A DNA stretch of 64,000 bases from Oerskovia paurometabola (GTDB lineage Bacteria > Actinomycetota > Actinomycetes > Actinomycetales > Cellulomonadaceae), in the NCBI RefSeq assembly GCF_016907365.1, contig NZ_JAFBBV010000001.1, positions 124,001 to 188,000 on the forward strand, in the 5' to 3' direction. The notes beneath the pieces were generated by a model. That model was not told the origin of the DNA. It searched no databases and was given only the letters and a program-made list of their open reading frames with translations. Within the stretch, counting starts at the first letter, position 1. Each line of letters begins with the position of its first letter. The translations under genes and the position numbers were made by a program. Below, in pieces: positions 8,426 to 17,151 of the stretch.

Positions 8426-9181
8426 ATGGCCCCCACACCGTCCGCACGCGCCCACCACGACGAGCTGTTCCCCGACCACGTCTCGACGCTCGCAAGGACC
8501 GACCCGGAGCTCGTCGAGTACTTCGACAACTTCGCGTTCGACGAGGTGCAGCGCGACGCTCCCCTGCCCGTGCGCACCAGGCTCATGGTCCAGCTCGCCG
8601 CGCTCATCGCCTGCGGTGCCCTGCACGAGTTCCGCGTGATGGCCGGCGCCGCGCTGACCGTCGGCGTCACGCCGGTCGAGGTCAAGGAGGTCGTGTACCA
8701 GGCGGTGCCGTACGTCGGCATGGGTCGCGTGCTCGACTTCCTGCACGCGACGAACGCGCTCCTGACCGAGCGCGGTGTCAGCCTGCCGCTGCCCGGCCAG
8801 TCGACCACGACGCCGGACACCCGCTCGGAGGCCGGGCTCGCGGTGCAGAAGCAGATCGTCGGCGCGGACGCCGTCGACGCGATGTACGCGAACGCGCCGG
8901 CCGACGAGCAGCACATCCAGCGGTACCTGTCCGCGAACTGCTTCGGCGATCACTACACCCGCGACGGGGTCGACGTGCCCACGCGCGAGCTGCTCACCCT
9001 CGCCATGCTGATCGCCCTCGGCGGAGCCGAGCCCCAGGTCGCCGGTCACGTCCGCGCCAACCTCGACGTCGGGAACGACCGCGCCACGCTCCTGGCGGTC
9101 ATCACCCAGCTGCTGCCCTACGTGGGCTACCCGCGCACCCTCAACGCGTTGCGCGCGCTGGACGAGCACGCCCCCGCCTGA
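8426..9181 (+). CDS. Double carboxymuconolactone-decarboxylase (CMD/AhpD-like) protein
   Basis: The protein has 251 residues with two CMD repeats. The first (about 45-110) has RTRLMVQLAALIACGALHEF and VEVKEVVYQAVPYVG; the second (about 160-245) has RELLTLAMLIALGG and LLAVITQLLPYVGYPRTLNAL. The single Cys in the first repeat is not the Cys-x-x-Cys of AhpD peroxidases. Members of this group accompany cupins and aldo/keto reductases in gene clusters. The ATG at 8426 has GAGGAG about 6 nt upstream; the 72 bp before it contains a C-rich run. It is presumably a trimeric or hexameric cytosolic enzyme of the cluster; the reaction is unknown. Confidence 0.88.
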   Translation: MAPTPSARAHHDELFPDHVSTLARTDPELVEYFDNFAFDEVQRDAPLPVRTRLMVQLAALIACGALHEFRVMAGAALTVGVTPVEVKEVVYQAVPYVGMGRVLDFLHATNALLTERGVSLPLPGQSTTTPDTRSEAGLAVQKQIVGADAVDAMYANAPADEQHIQRYLSANCFGDHYTRDGVDVPTRELLTLAMLIALGGAEPQVAGHVRANLDVGNDRATLLAVITQLLPYVGYPRTLNALRALDEHAPA

Positions 9182-9266
9182 GCAGGCGACGCGCCACCGC
9201 ACCATCGATCCTGAGGGGACGTGCAGGACCGCCGACATGGCCCCCTCACCACGAAGGAGCAGCACC

Positions 9267-9632
9267 ATGAGCGACTGGAGTTCCGCCGACCTGGCGGCCA
9301 TCGACGCCGACGGCGAGCTGCGCGTCGCCGCCCACCGCCCCGACGGGACGCTGCGCACCCCCCGCATCGTGTGGCACGTCGTCGTGGACGACCATCTGTA
9401 CATCCGCTCCGTGCGGGGCGTCGACGGTGCCTGGTACCGCGGCGTGCAACGCACGGGCACCGGTCAGATCGACTCCGGCGGAGTCCGCGCCGACGTGACC
9501 TTCGTCCGCGACGGCAGCCACGACGACGCCGTCGACGCCGCCTACCGCGCCAAGTACGGCAACGGCTCGGCCGTCGACCACATCACGGCACCCGGCGCGC
9601 GCGCCACCACGCTGCGCGTCGAGCCGGCCTGA
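9267..9632 (+). CDS. DUF2255 family protein
   Basis: A small protein of 121 residues with WSSADLAAIDADGELRVAAH, a central RIVWHVVVDDHLYIRS strand pair, a WYRGV motif, and AYRAKYG near the end. This pattern is that of DUF2255, a flavin-reductase-like split-barrel family that often ends oxidoreductase operons. AAGGAG precedes the ATG. It is the last gene of the aldo/keto reductase cluster, 85 bp after the CMD gene. A role in binding a flavin- or deazaflavin-like cofactor is an inference from the fold, not visible as a motif. Confidence 0.78.
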   Translation: MSDWSSADLAAIDADGELRVAAHRPDGTLRTPRIVWHVVVDDHLYIRSVRGVDGAWYRGVQRTGTGQIDSGGVRADVTFVRDGSHDDAVDAAYRAKYGNGSAVDHITAPGARATTLRVEPA

Positions 9633-9690
9633 CCACCTGCCGATCCGAGCGCTGCCGCCGCCCTGGGATGCACCAGCAGCTCGCGTTCAC

Positions 9691-9720
9691 CGTCCAGCCT
9701 AACCTAGGTTAGGCTGGACG
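9691..9720. promoter_or_regulatory. 30-bp perfect palindrome over the promoter of the PadR gene
   Basis: Bases 9691-9720 form a perfect palindrome with core AGCCTAACCTAGGTTAGGCT. Its right arm contains TAGGCT (9710-9715), positioned 6 nt before the GTG start at 9722, so the operator covers the -10 box of what looks like a leaderless promoter. This is the expected layout for an autorepressor. Each half also contains TAGGTTAGGCT, eleven bases shared with IdeR/DtxR iron boxes as I remember them. Confidence 0.8.
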
Positions 9721-9721
9721 G

Positions 9722-10240
9722 GTGACGATCAAGATCTACGCCCTGAGCGTCCTGCGGAACGGCCCGGCCCACGGCTACGAGCTCAAGAGCCGGATACGGC
9801 GCCCGTCGATCGCGCCGGTCAACAACAACTCGCTCTACCCGGCCCTCAAGCAGCTGGAGCGCGACGGCGCGGTGACCAAGTCTGTCGAGCAGCAGGAAGG
9901 GCGCCCGGCGCGCAACGTCTACGCCATCACCGAGACCGGGCGCGGCATGCTTCACGACCTCGTGTCCACACTGCCGCGCGAGCTGGCGAGCGACGACGAG
10001 GAGTTCTTGCTCCGCGTCAGCTTCTTCGACGAGCTCCCGGTACCGTCGCGCCTCGGCGTCCTGGGAGTGCGACGGCAGATCGTCGAGCACGCGCTCGCTC
10101 AGGTACAGGGCCTCCTGGCCGAGGCCCCGCGGGACCCGGCCCTGCCATGGCGGCGCCGCGCGCAGGAACAGCTGGTCGATCGCCTCTCCCAGGAGCTGCG
10201 CTGGCTCGACGACCTGCGCAACGAAGCGGAACGGTCGTGA
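9722..10240 (+). CDS. PadR family transcriptional regulator
   Basis: The protein has 172 residues. The PadR winged helix occupies residues 1-80: LSVLRNGPAHGYELKSRI, NNNSLYPALKQLERDGAV and NVYAITETGRGMLHDL. A C-terminal helical part for dimerisation follows. The GTG at 9722 is adjacent to a 30-bp palindrome containing the -10 box, with no RBS, so a leaderless autorepressed transcript is likely. The stop codon overlaps the start of the following MFS gene (GTGA), so the two form an operon in which PadR probably represses the pump until a drug-like ligand binds. Confidence 0.9.
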   Translation: MTIKIYALSVLRNGPAHGYELKSRIRRPSIAPVNNNSLYPALKQLERDGAVTKSVEQQEGRPARNVYAITETGRGMLHDLVSTLPRELASDDEEFLLRVSFFDELPVPSRLGVLGVRRQIVEHALAQVQGLLAEAPRDPALPWRRRAQEQLVDRLSQELRWLDDLRNEAERS

Positions 10241-11616
10241 CCGTCGACGGCGCGGACACACGCCCCGGTGCCACGAGGATCGGCCGAGCCGCACGCTACG
10301 GACTGCTCATCGGCCCTTCCCTCAGCATGCTCGACTCGAGCATCGTCAACGTCGCGGTCCCGGACATCGCCCAAGACCTCCGCGCCGGGCTCGACACGGT
10401 CCACTGGGTCGTCTCCGGCTATCTGCTGTCCCTCGCCGTAGGACTGGCACTGACCGCGTACGCCTCACGCCGCTTCGGCACGATGCGTGTCTACCTGGTC
10501 AGCATGGCGCTGTTCGTCGCCACCTCCGCCGTGTGCGCCGTGGCCCCGAGCATCGAGCTGCTCGTCACCGCTCGGGTCGTGCAGGGCTTTGTCGGCGCTC
10601 CCCTGGTCCCGCTGGCATTGAGCATCCTGATGGGCAAGGACGGCCTGAGCGGTGGCAAGGTCCCCGTCTCGGCCGCCGTGGTGCTGTTCCTTGCTCCCGC
10701 CCTCGGACCGTCGCTCGGTGGCCTTCTGATCGGCGCCGGAGGGTGGCGGTGGGTCTTCCTGGTCAACGTACCGGTGGGCGCGGCCGGACTGCTTCTCGCA
10801 TCGCGCCTGCGCCACCTCGGAACGCGGGCCAGGGCAGAAGCCCGGTTCGACGCGATCGGGTTCCTCGTGCTGTCGGCCGGCCTGGTGACCACGCTCCTCG
10901 GGGCCACGCGCGGCTCCGCCGGTGGATGGGGCAGTCCCGCACCGCTGACGCTGGTCGTCGCAGGGATCGGGCTGCTCGCCGCGTACGTCAGAACCGCGTC
11001 CCGGCGAAAGGACCCGCCGGTACGCCTCGACGTCGTCCGTAGCGGTCAGTCGCTCCTCGCGCTGGTGCTCCAGGTGCTCGCCTCGATCATCGCCTTCGGA
11101 ACCGTGTTCCTGATACCGGTGTTCACCCAGCAGGTGCAAGGGCACACCGCTCTTGCCACGGGGCTCGCCCTGATCCCCCAGGGCATCGTCATGGGCCTGG
11201 GAACCGCACTAGGTCAGCGCATCTCGACACACATCCCACTGCGAACACTGGTGACACTCGGGTTCGCCGCGCTCGCCGTGTCAAGCGGCGTGATGCTGCT
11301 GCTCACGCACGACACACCGTTGTGGGTCACCGCGATCATGCTGTGCGGCCGCGCCCTCGCCGCGGGATTCGTCACGACGCCGCTGCTCGCCGCCTTCCTC
11401 GCGCCACTCAGCGAGAACGACCTTGCCGACGGCAACACCCTGTACAACATCACCCAGCGGCTCGGCGGTGCGGTCGGAGTAGGCATCCTCGGCTCGATGG
11501 TCGCGACGAGCGCAGACAGCGGTGCGGCACTCGCCGCGTTCCACCAGGTGGGAGCGGTGCTCGTAGCGCTCGCACTCGCAGCGGCCGCCCTAGCCCGGTC
11601 GTTGCCCCGCGCATGA
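10237..11616 (+). CDS. MFS multidrug transporter, DHA2 type, in operon with PadR
   Basis: The protein has 459 residues and about 14 membrane segments. Helix 1 has SLSMLDSSIVNVAVPDIA (the DHA2 motif D1 type), motif C appears as APALGPSLGGLLIGAGGWRW, and several further helices follow to the C-terminal ALAAAALARSL. The GTG at 10237 overlaps the PadR stop (GTGA), giving translational coupling; frames that open earlier lie inside padR. It is a probable proton-coupled exporter of a toxic compound that is also the PadR ligand. The operator half-sites resemble iron boxes, so siderophore export is a conceivable alternative, but weakly supported. Confidence 0.88.
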   Translation: MTVDGADTRPGATRIGRAARYGLLIGPSLSMLDSSIVNVAVPDIAQDLRAGLDTVHWVVSGYLLSLAVGLALTAYASRRFGTMRVYLVSMALFVATSAVCAVAPSIELLVTARVVQGFVGAPLVPLALSILMGKDGLSGGKVPVSAAVVLFLAPALGPSLGGLLIGAGGWRWVFLVNVPVGAAGLLLASRLRHLGTRARAEARFDAIGFLVLSAGLVTTLLGATRGSAGGWGSPAPLTLVVAGIGLLAAYVRTASRRKDPPVRLDVVRSGQSLLALVLQVLASIIAFGTVFLIPVFTQQVQGHTALATGLALIPQGIVMGLGTALGQRISTHIPLRTLVTLGFAALAVSSGVMLLLTHDTPLWVTAIMLCGRALAAGFVTTPLLAAFLAPLSENDLADGNTLYNITQRLGGAVGVGILGSMVATSADSGAALAAFHQVGAVLVALALAAAALARSLPRA

Positions 11617-11803
11617 GCTCGTCGAGGTCGATCATCACCTTGGGAAACAGGTGCCCGATCAGCGCGGCGCGGAAGCCGCACGATCATCAGCGCGAGTCTC
11701 GGCGGTACGGCGTGGCATGAAAAGAAGACCTACGGAGGAGGCACAAGCTGGGCCACATCTCGACATGTCGACGTGCAGCGCAGATTGCGCGGACACGCCG
11801 CTG

Positions 11804-11846
11804 TACTTTACGTGGTCTCGGGCATGTCGCGAGACCACGCAAAGTA
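11804..11846. terminator. 17-bp inverted repeat between convergent genes
   Basis: Arms 11804-11820 and 11830-11846 pair with one mismatch around a 9-nt loop. The site lies between the MFS gene on plus and the helicase gene on minus, so a bidirectional terminator is the likely role. The rest of 11617-11889 shows no gene I can support. Confidence 0.5.
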
Positions 11847-11889
11847 GGTACGACCGCGGATTTGGGACCCGAGGTTCTCGTGTATCGAC

Positions 11890-14800
11890 TCAGTCACTCG
11901 GTGCGACGTCGCTGCTCGCAACGAAATCGACGTCCCGAAAGACGCGGTCGGCTGCCTTCCTCCCCAGGTCGAGCAGCGCGATGATCTCCGCCTTGCTCAT
12001 CCTGGTGGTCGTCTGGAGCTCCGCGGCCCGGCGCGCGACAGCCAGGCGCTCGGGCTGCGCTTCGGGCATCTCGTAGAACCGCGCATCGGCGAGCAGGTCC
12101 TTGACGGTATATGCCGACTTGCCAAGAATCGCCGCTATGTCATCGAGCGTGCACCCTTCACGCTGAAGCGCGAGGGCCTCGGCCGCCTCGGCGGCACGAG
12201 GCAGGCCAACTCCGGTTCGCGACGAAGCCGCCCGGACGTTCGGCGCCGCTCGGGGCACAGCCTCGGGAGCGCCGTCGACGGTGTCGGACCGCGCGGGACG
12301 CAGGCGCATGGGTGCTGGCATCACAGGCGCCTCCCCTGGGACCACAGTGAGGAAGTCGGAAACCGAGATCACCGGCTTGCCGTACTGGGCCGCCTTGCGT
12401 GCCTTACCAGACTGAGTACCAAGCTCGGCAACGACCAGAAGGTCGCACCGCGTCTTGGTGACGTTGTCCACGGGAACGAGACCGATGCGTTCCGCGTGCT
12501 CGTTCAACTCCGCACGCGAGAGAGGCGCACCATCGAGGCCGATGGCGTCACCTGTGAAACAGACGCGCGCACCGCGGAACACCGCCGATGGAGCACCTGC
12601 ACCGCCGCGGGATGCGATCTCGGCGCCGAGGTCCGCCCCGAGCATCGCCGTGAGCAACCTCAGTCGCTCGACGACGGCGGGTGACAACCCGGCGGACTTC
12701 TGCGCCACAGATGCAAGTCGAGCCGCGACGACTTGTCGGATCATCTCGTTGCCTACCGCCGGCTCGGGCGGGGCGGGAACGCCGCGAAGAATCGCATCGC
12801 TGACGGTGCGACTGGCGCTGAGGAGTGATGCCAGCGCAGGTCCTGCATCGGGCACGGTCACCGTGTCACGCGTCAGCAAGTACGACGCCTGATCCTCGGC
12901 GTTCGCGGTCTCGAAAGCAGCCCCGCCGTCTCCGCCGTCGCGCAGGTGGATGGCGAGGGAGGCTCGAGCGCGACGGAGCGCAGACGGCGCGGCGAGCTCC
13001 GCCGTCTCGTCACCCTTGGCGTGCCCAGGATCGACGACGACACCTGGTGGGAACGGACGGACGTTCCCGAGCCTCTTGAGCTCCCAGTCGACGTAGCCCA
13101 GCGTGCGGTCGATGTCGACCCCTACCGGCACAGCGCCGTCGAGGAGCCGCGCCAGGACCGACCACGTCTGGGCGAGGTTCGGCGCCAAGGTGATGTCGTC
13201 GACCCCGATGTCGAAGGCCTCCCGCGCTCCGGTCAGGTCACGCTCAGGGTTGACGAGCGTCGAGATCTCGGTTCCGTCGTCGAAGACCAGTGCGATCTCG
13301 ACGGGCCTCGGCTTCGAGCGGACGTCGTCGTCTCCGACGAGCAGGGTCGCGATCGCGACGTGGCGGTGCGCCTCCGTTCCCGAAGCCGTAGCAAGGAAGC
13401 GGACTACGCGCCGGTCGGTCTGGAGGTGGCGTGCCTCGACGGGGCGGTGGAGCACCAGCCCTTCCATCGAGGTGCAGCGGCTGAGCGCGACGTACGCCTG
13501 CCCGAAGGTGAACGTGCCTCCGGACAGGTCGACGACCAGGCGGTCCAGCGTGAGTCCCTGGCACTTGTGGATCGTGACGGCCCAGGCGAGCTTGAACGGC
13601 AGCTGCGTGTACCGACCGACGACCTCGCGCGACATCGCACCATCGATGAACTGGGGCTCGGTCACCTCCCACGTGTGCGGGGTGACATCGACGACGTCGC
13701 CGTCATTGAGCTGCACGACGACGGTCTCGCCGTCCACCCTCTCGATACGCCCGATCGTGCCGTTGACCCAGCGGTCGGCCGTGTCGTTGTTGAGGAGCAT
13801 GACCTGCGCCCCGACCTTGAAGACCACCACTTCCTCGACGGGGCTGTCGAACTGGGACGTGTCACCCCACGTCGTCGCCCTACGGCTCAAGGCTTCTCCC
13901 GGCAGGCGCTCCAGCGCGGCCCGGTTGCGGGAGGTCACGATGGAGTTCGTCGGGGCGACGGTCAACCAGAACTCGTCGGACGGCGGCTCGAACGCGGCGT
14001 CCGTGCGGGTGTTGAGATCAGCCCGCATCTCGTCGGCGAGAAGTCCCTCACGGACGGCGTTGAGCAGACCGGTCAGGCGGTCGTCGCCGAGCTGGCGGAA
14101 CACCTTCGTGAGCCCCACCGTCGGGAACCGATCGCGCGAGAAGGCTCGCGCAGAGAAGAAGTACTCCGTCTCGTACCGCGACGCGAGCCACTCCTTCTCC
14201 CGCTCGGGCACGACGGGCGGCAGCTGGAACAGGTCGCCCACGAGCACGATCTGCACGCCGCCGAACGGCTCGCCCGGGTGTGGGCCGAAGCGGCGCAGCG
14301 CGATCTCGACCTGGTCGAGGAGATCCGCCCGCACCATCGACGCCTCATCGATGATCAGGGTGTCCATGGCCCGGATCTCGCGCGCGAACCGGCGCGGCCG
14401 GTAGTCGCCCGTCGCGACGTCGTCGAAGGTGGTGCTCGCCCCGAACGAGAACAGGCGGTGGAGGGTGAGGCCGTCGACGTTCAGCGCGGCGATCCCCGTG
14501 GGCGCCGCGACGACCACGCGGCGCCGGGTCGACTCCATGAAGTGCCGGATCAGCGTCGACTTCCCGGTCCCCGCCTTCCCCGTCAGGAACATCGAACCGC
14601 CAGAGGTGAGGATCGCCAGCGCCGTCTCGAACTCCTCGGTCAGCTCGATGCGCTTCGGCGGGACCACTGACGCCGTCGCGTCGTGACCCGTCGGCGCACA
14701 CGAAGCCTGTGAGACGTCGATGACGTTGACAGGCAGGAGTTCGACGACATCCCGCAACGGTCCGTCATAGCCGTGGCGCCCGAGGCCGACGACGACGACC

Positions 14801-15297
14801 TCACGCCCGGCATCGTCGATGCCGACGTCACCCACTCGCGGTGGCGTTGCCGGTCGCCACGCGAACGCGTACCCGCGGCGGTCGTCCTGCGGCGCAAGAT
14901 CGGTGGCCCACGCGGGGAGATCGGCTGCGGGTTCCGGGTGGGACGAGGTGGTGCCGAGGTACTCCACCTGGACGATGACGGGCTCGGCAGCGCTCAATGC
15001 TGAGCCAGTACCTCTGCGCGAGGCGTCGATGGCGCGAAGGAGTGCTTCAGCGGCTCCCGCCTGCTTCCTCCGGAAGTGAAGCTGCACCGTCGGACCATCC
15101 CGCTCGATGGTGATCGAGCCGTTGGCGAGGAGTGTCGCCGCCTTGAACCGCACCCGCTCGATCCGGTCGAGCGAGATCACGACCTCGCGCGCACCGAGCG
15201 CGCCACGACCGGGCAGGCTGGTCGCGCTGACGATGACCGACCTCTCGTCGACGGACACCCGTACGCAGTACAGGTCGAAGTTGCTGGTCTCCGTCAA
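11890..15297 (-). CDS. Pif1-like SF1 helicase with N-terminal PH-like, DnaQ-like, BRCT and C-terminal HTH regions
   Basis: A 1135-residue multidomain protein. Residues 1-90 look like a bacterial PH-like domain (VVISLDRIERVRFKAATL). Residues 218-630 are a Pif1/RecD-like SF1 helicase: Walker A GKAGTGKST (240-248), Walker B TLIIDEAS (313-320), motif III VGDLFQLPPV, and motifs V/VI WAVTIHKCQGLTLD and YVALSRCTS. Residues 660-745 resemble a DnaQ exonuclease (EISTLVNPERDLTG, LAPNLAQTWSVLARLLDG) but lack the DxE pair and the HNxxFD motif. Residues 905-988 are a BRCT domain (RGARVCFTGDA, KTRCDLLVVA). The end is HTH-like (TLDDIAAILGKSAYTVKDLL). The start is TTG at 15297 with AAGGGAGA upstream; no ATG fits as well. 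It is downstream of dnaB on the same strand, separated by 271 bp without a visible gene. The role is probably DNA repair or recombination. Confidence 0.88.
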   Translation of the reverse strand: MTETSNFDLYCVRVSVDERSVIVSATSLPGRGALGAREVVISLDRIERVRFKAATLLANGSITIERDGPTVQLHFRRKQAGAAEALLRAIDASRRGTGSALSAAEPVIVQVEYLGTTSSHPEPAADLPAWATDLAPQDDRRGYAFAWRPATPPRVGDVGIDDAGREVVVVGLGRHGYDGPLRDVVELLPVNVIDVSQASCAPTGHDATASVVPPKRIELTEEFETALAILTSGGSMFLTGKAGTGKSTLIRHFMESTRRRVVVAAPTGIAALNVDGLTLHRLFSFGASTTFDDVATGDYRPRRFAREIRAMDTLIIDEASMVRADLLDQVEIALRRFGPHPGEPFGGVQIVLVGDLFQLPPVVPEREKEWLASRYETEYFFSARAFSRDRFPTVGLTKVFRQLGDDRLTGLLNAVREGLLADEMRADLNTRTDAAFEPPSDEFWLTVAPTNSIVTSRNRAALERLPGEALSRRATTWGDTSQFDSPVEEVVVFKVGAQVMLLNNDTADRWVNGTIGRIERVDGETVVVQLNDGDVVDVTPHTWEVTEPQFIDGAMSREVVGRYTQLPFKLAWAVTIHKCQGLTLDRLVVDLSGGTFTFGQAYVALSRCTSMEGLVLHRPVEARHLQTDRRVVRFLATASGTEAHRHVAIATLLVGDDDVRSKPRPVEIALVFDDGTEISTLVNPERDLTGAREAFDIGVDDITLAPNLAQTWSVLARLLDGAVPVGVDIDRTLGYVDWELKRLGNVRPFPPGVVVDPGHAKGDETAELAAPSALRRARASLAIHLRDGGDGGAAFETANAEDQASYLLTRDTVTVPDAGPALASLLSASRTVSDAILRGVPAPPEPAVGNEMIRQVVAARLASVAQKSAGLSPAVVERLRLLTAMLGADLGAEIASRGGAGAPSAVFRGARVCFTGDAIGLDGAPLSRAELNEHAERIGLVPVDNVTKTRCDLLVVAELGTQSGKARKAAQYGKPVISVSDFLTVVPGEAPVMPAPMRLRPARSDTVDGAPEAVPRAAPNVRAASSRTGVGLPRAAEAAEALALQREGCTLDDIAAILGKSAYTVKDLLADARFYEMPEAQPERLAVARRAAELQTTTRMSKAEIIALLDLGRKAADRVFRDVDFVASSDVAPSD

Positions 15298-15568
15298 CGC
15301 TCGTCTCCCTTGTCTTGCGCACCGACCGGCGCCGAACGGCGGTGTACCCCGCTCCCACAACCGGGTTCCGGGGCACCGGAGGAGTATGGCAGCGGGCCGA
15401 CGGCGGCATCAACGCTCGATCAGCAAGACTCGGCCCGCGACGGCCGTGAGGAGCGTGCGACGCGGCTCGTTGACCACCCTCGTCGAACAACAGGGGAGAA
15501 CCAGGGCCAAGCCGCCCAGACGGAGGATCGTGCACTCCAGGCTGCACGTCGACAACACGACAAGTGCG

Positions 15569-16945
15569 TCAGACCTGCATGTCCACGAACCGCGCGTAGT
15601 GCCCCTGGAACGCGACGGTGATCGTGTCGGTCGGGCCGTTTCGGTGCTTGGCCACGATCAGGTCTGCCTCGCCGGCTCGCGGAGACTCCTTCTCATAGGC
15701 GTCCTCGCGGTGGAGAAGGATGACCATGTCGGCGTCCTGCTCGATAGAGCCCGATTCACGCAAATCTGACATAGCGGGCTTCTTGTCCGTGCGCTGCTCA
15801 GCGCCACGGTTCAGCTGCGAGATCGCGATGACCGGCACCTCGAGCTCCTTCGCGAGGAGCTTGAGCGCACGGGAGAACTCGGAGACCTCCTGCTGGCGGG
15901 ACTCGACGCGCTTGCCCGACGTCATGAGCTGGAGGTAGTCGATCACGACGAGCTTGAGGTCGTGCTTCTGCTTGAGCCGACGGCACTTGGCGCGGATCTC
16001 CATGAGGGACATGTTGGGCGAGTCGTCGATGAAGAGCGGCGCCTCGGAGATCTTGCCCATGGTGCCCGCGAGCTTCTGCCAGTCGTCCTCCCCCATGGAG
16101 CCGTTGCGCATCTTCTGCAGGTGGATGCGCGCCTCGGCAGCCAACAGACGCATCGTGATCTCGTTGCGGCTCATCTCGAGCGAGAACACGACGGACGTCA
16201 TGTTGTGCTTTATGGAAGCACTCCTAACAATATCGATTCCCAGCGTCGACTTGCCGATGGCCGGGCGTGCCGCGATCACGATCATCTGCCCGGGGTGCAG
16301 CCCGTTGGTCAGCCGGTCGAGGTCGGCGAAACCCGTCGGCACCCCGACCATGCCCTCGCCGCGGTGCCCCGCGGCCTCGATCTCGTCGACGGTCCCGCCG
16401 ATGACCTCGCCCAGGACGATGTAGTCCTCGGCGGTACGTCGCTCGGTCACGGCGTAGACCTCGGCCTGCGCGTTGTTCACGACGTCGTCGACGTCGCCGC
16501 CGTCGGTCGCGTACCCGAGCTGCACGATGCGCGTCCCGGCCTCGACGAGGCGGCGCAGCACGGCCCGCTCGCGCACGATGCGTGCGTAGTAACCCGCGTT
16601 GGCCGCGGTCGGGACCATGGCCATGAGGTCGTGGATGTAGGGCGCGCCACCGATCCGGCCCAGCTCGCCGCGGCGCGTCAGCTCGGCGACGACCGTGATG
16701 GCGTCGGCGGGCTCGCCGCGCCCGTAGAGGTCGATGATGACGTCGTAGATCGACTCGTGCGCCGGCTTGTAGAAGTCGGTGCCACGGATCTGCTCGATCA
16801 CGTCCGCGATGGCGTCCTTGGACAGGAGCATGCCGCCCAGGACGCTCTGCTCGGCCGCGATGTCCTGCGGCGGGGTGCGGTCGAACCCGGGACCGCCGCT
16901 GCCTGCGGGTGGTCCGAAGCTCGACTCGAGCTCGTCGATCGACAT
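15569..16945 (-). CDS. dnaB: Replicative DNA helicase DnaB
   Basis: The hexameric replicative helicase has 458 residues and no intein. The N-terminal domain starts near IAAEQSVLGGMLLS; the RecA-like ATPase has Walker A ARPAIGKST, Walker B LVVIDYLQLM, and the conserved block SDLRESGSIEQDADMV near the C-terminus. Two short stretches use codons that are rare in the rest of the gene: 16211-16240, just after Walker A, and 15746-15775, in the SDLRESG/SIEQ block. The upstream region carries four DnaA-box-like sequences. It is the first gene of this strand, followed 271 bp later by the Pif1-like helicase. Its loader DciA is encoded near oriC at 55287. Confidence 0.98.
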   Translation of the reverse strand: MSIDELESSFGPPAGSGGPGFDRTPPQDIAAEQSVLGGMLLSKDAIADVIEQIRGTDFYKPAHESIYDVIIDLYGRGEPADAITVVAELTRRGELGRIGGAPYIHDLMAMVPTAANAGYYARIVRERAVLRRLVEAGTRIVQLGYATDGGDVDDVVNNAQAEVYAVTERRTAEDYIVLGEVIGGTVDEIEAAGHRGEGMVGVPTGFADLDRLTNGLHPGQMIVIAARPAIGKSTLGIDIVRSASIKHNMTSVVFSLEMSRNEITMRLLAAEARIHLQKMRNGSMGEDDWQKLAGTMGKISEAPLFIDDSPNMSLMEIRAKCRRLKQKHDLKLVVIDYLQLMTSGKRVESRQQEVSEFSRALKLLAKELEVPVIAISQLNRGAEQRTDKKPAMSDLRESGSIEQDADMVILLHREDAYEKESPRAGEADLIVAKHRNGPTDTITVAFQGHYARFVDMQV

Positions 16946-17151
16946 GCGGGCCCCTCACTCCCCCGGCATGGCCGGGTATCGTCCTGCGTCGCACATCTGT
17001 TCTACTCCGGCCCACCGACACGTCTTGAGCCCGCGTCGTCGAGGGGTGTCGTGTGGTGCTGCACCGTCGACCGTCCGTAGGCCCGAGCATGCACGACTCA
17101 GCGACAGTAGATCGCGCTTCCATCCCCCGCAAACGACCCTGTTCACAGAGG

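Noticed and set aside
9691..9720. Full IdeR/DtxR iron box
   Set aside because: Only the half-site matches; halves are arranged in the opposite order to the 19-bp iron box, so a PadR operator is the better call.
11611..11690. Minus-strand segment reading GFRAALIGHLFPKVMIDLDEL
   Set aside because: Looks protein-like but is preceded by stops, has no start or RBS, and is too short to assign; perhaps a gene remnant.
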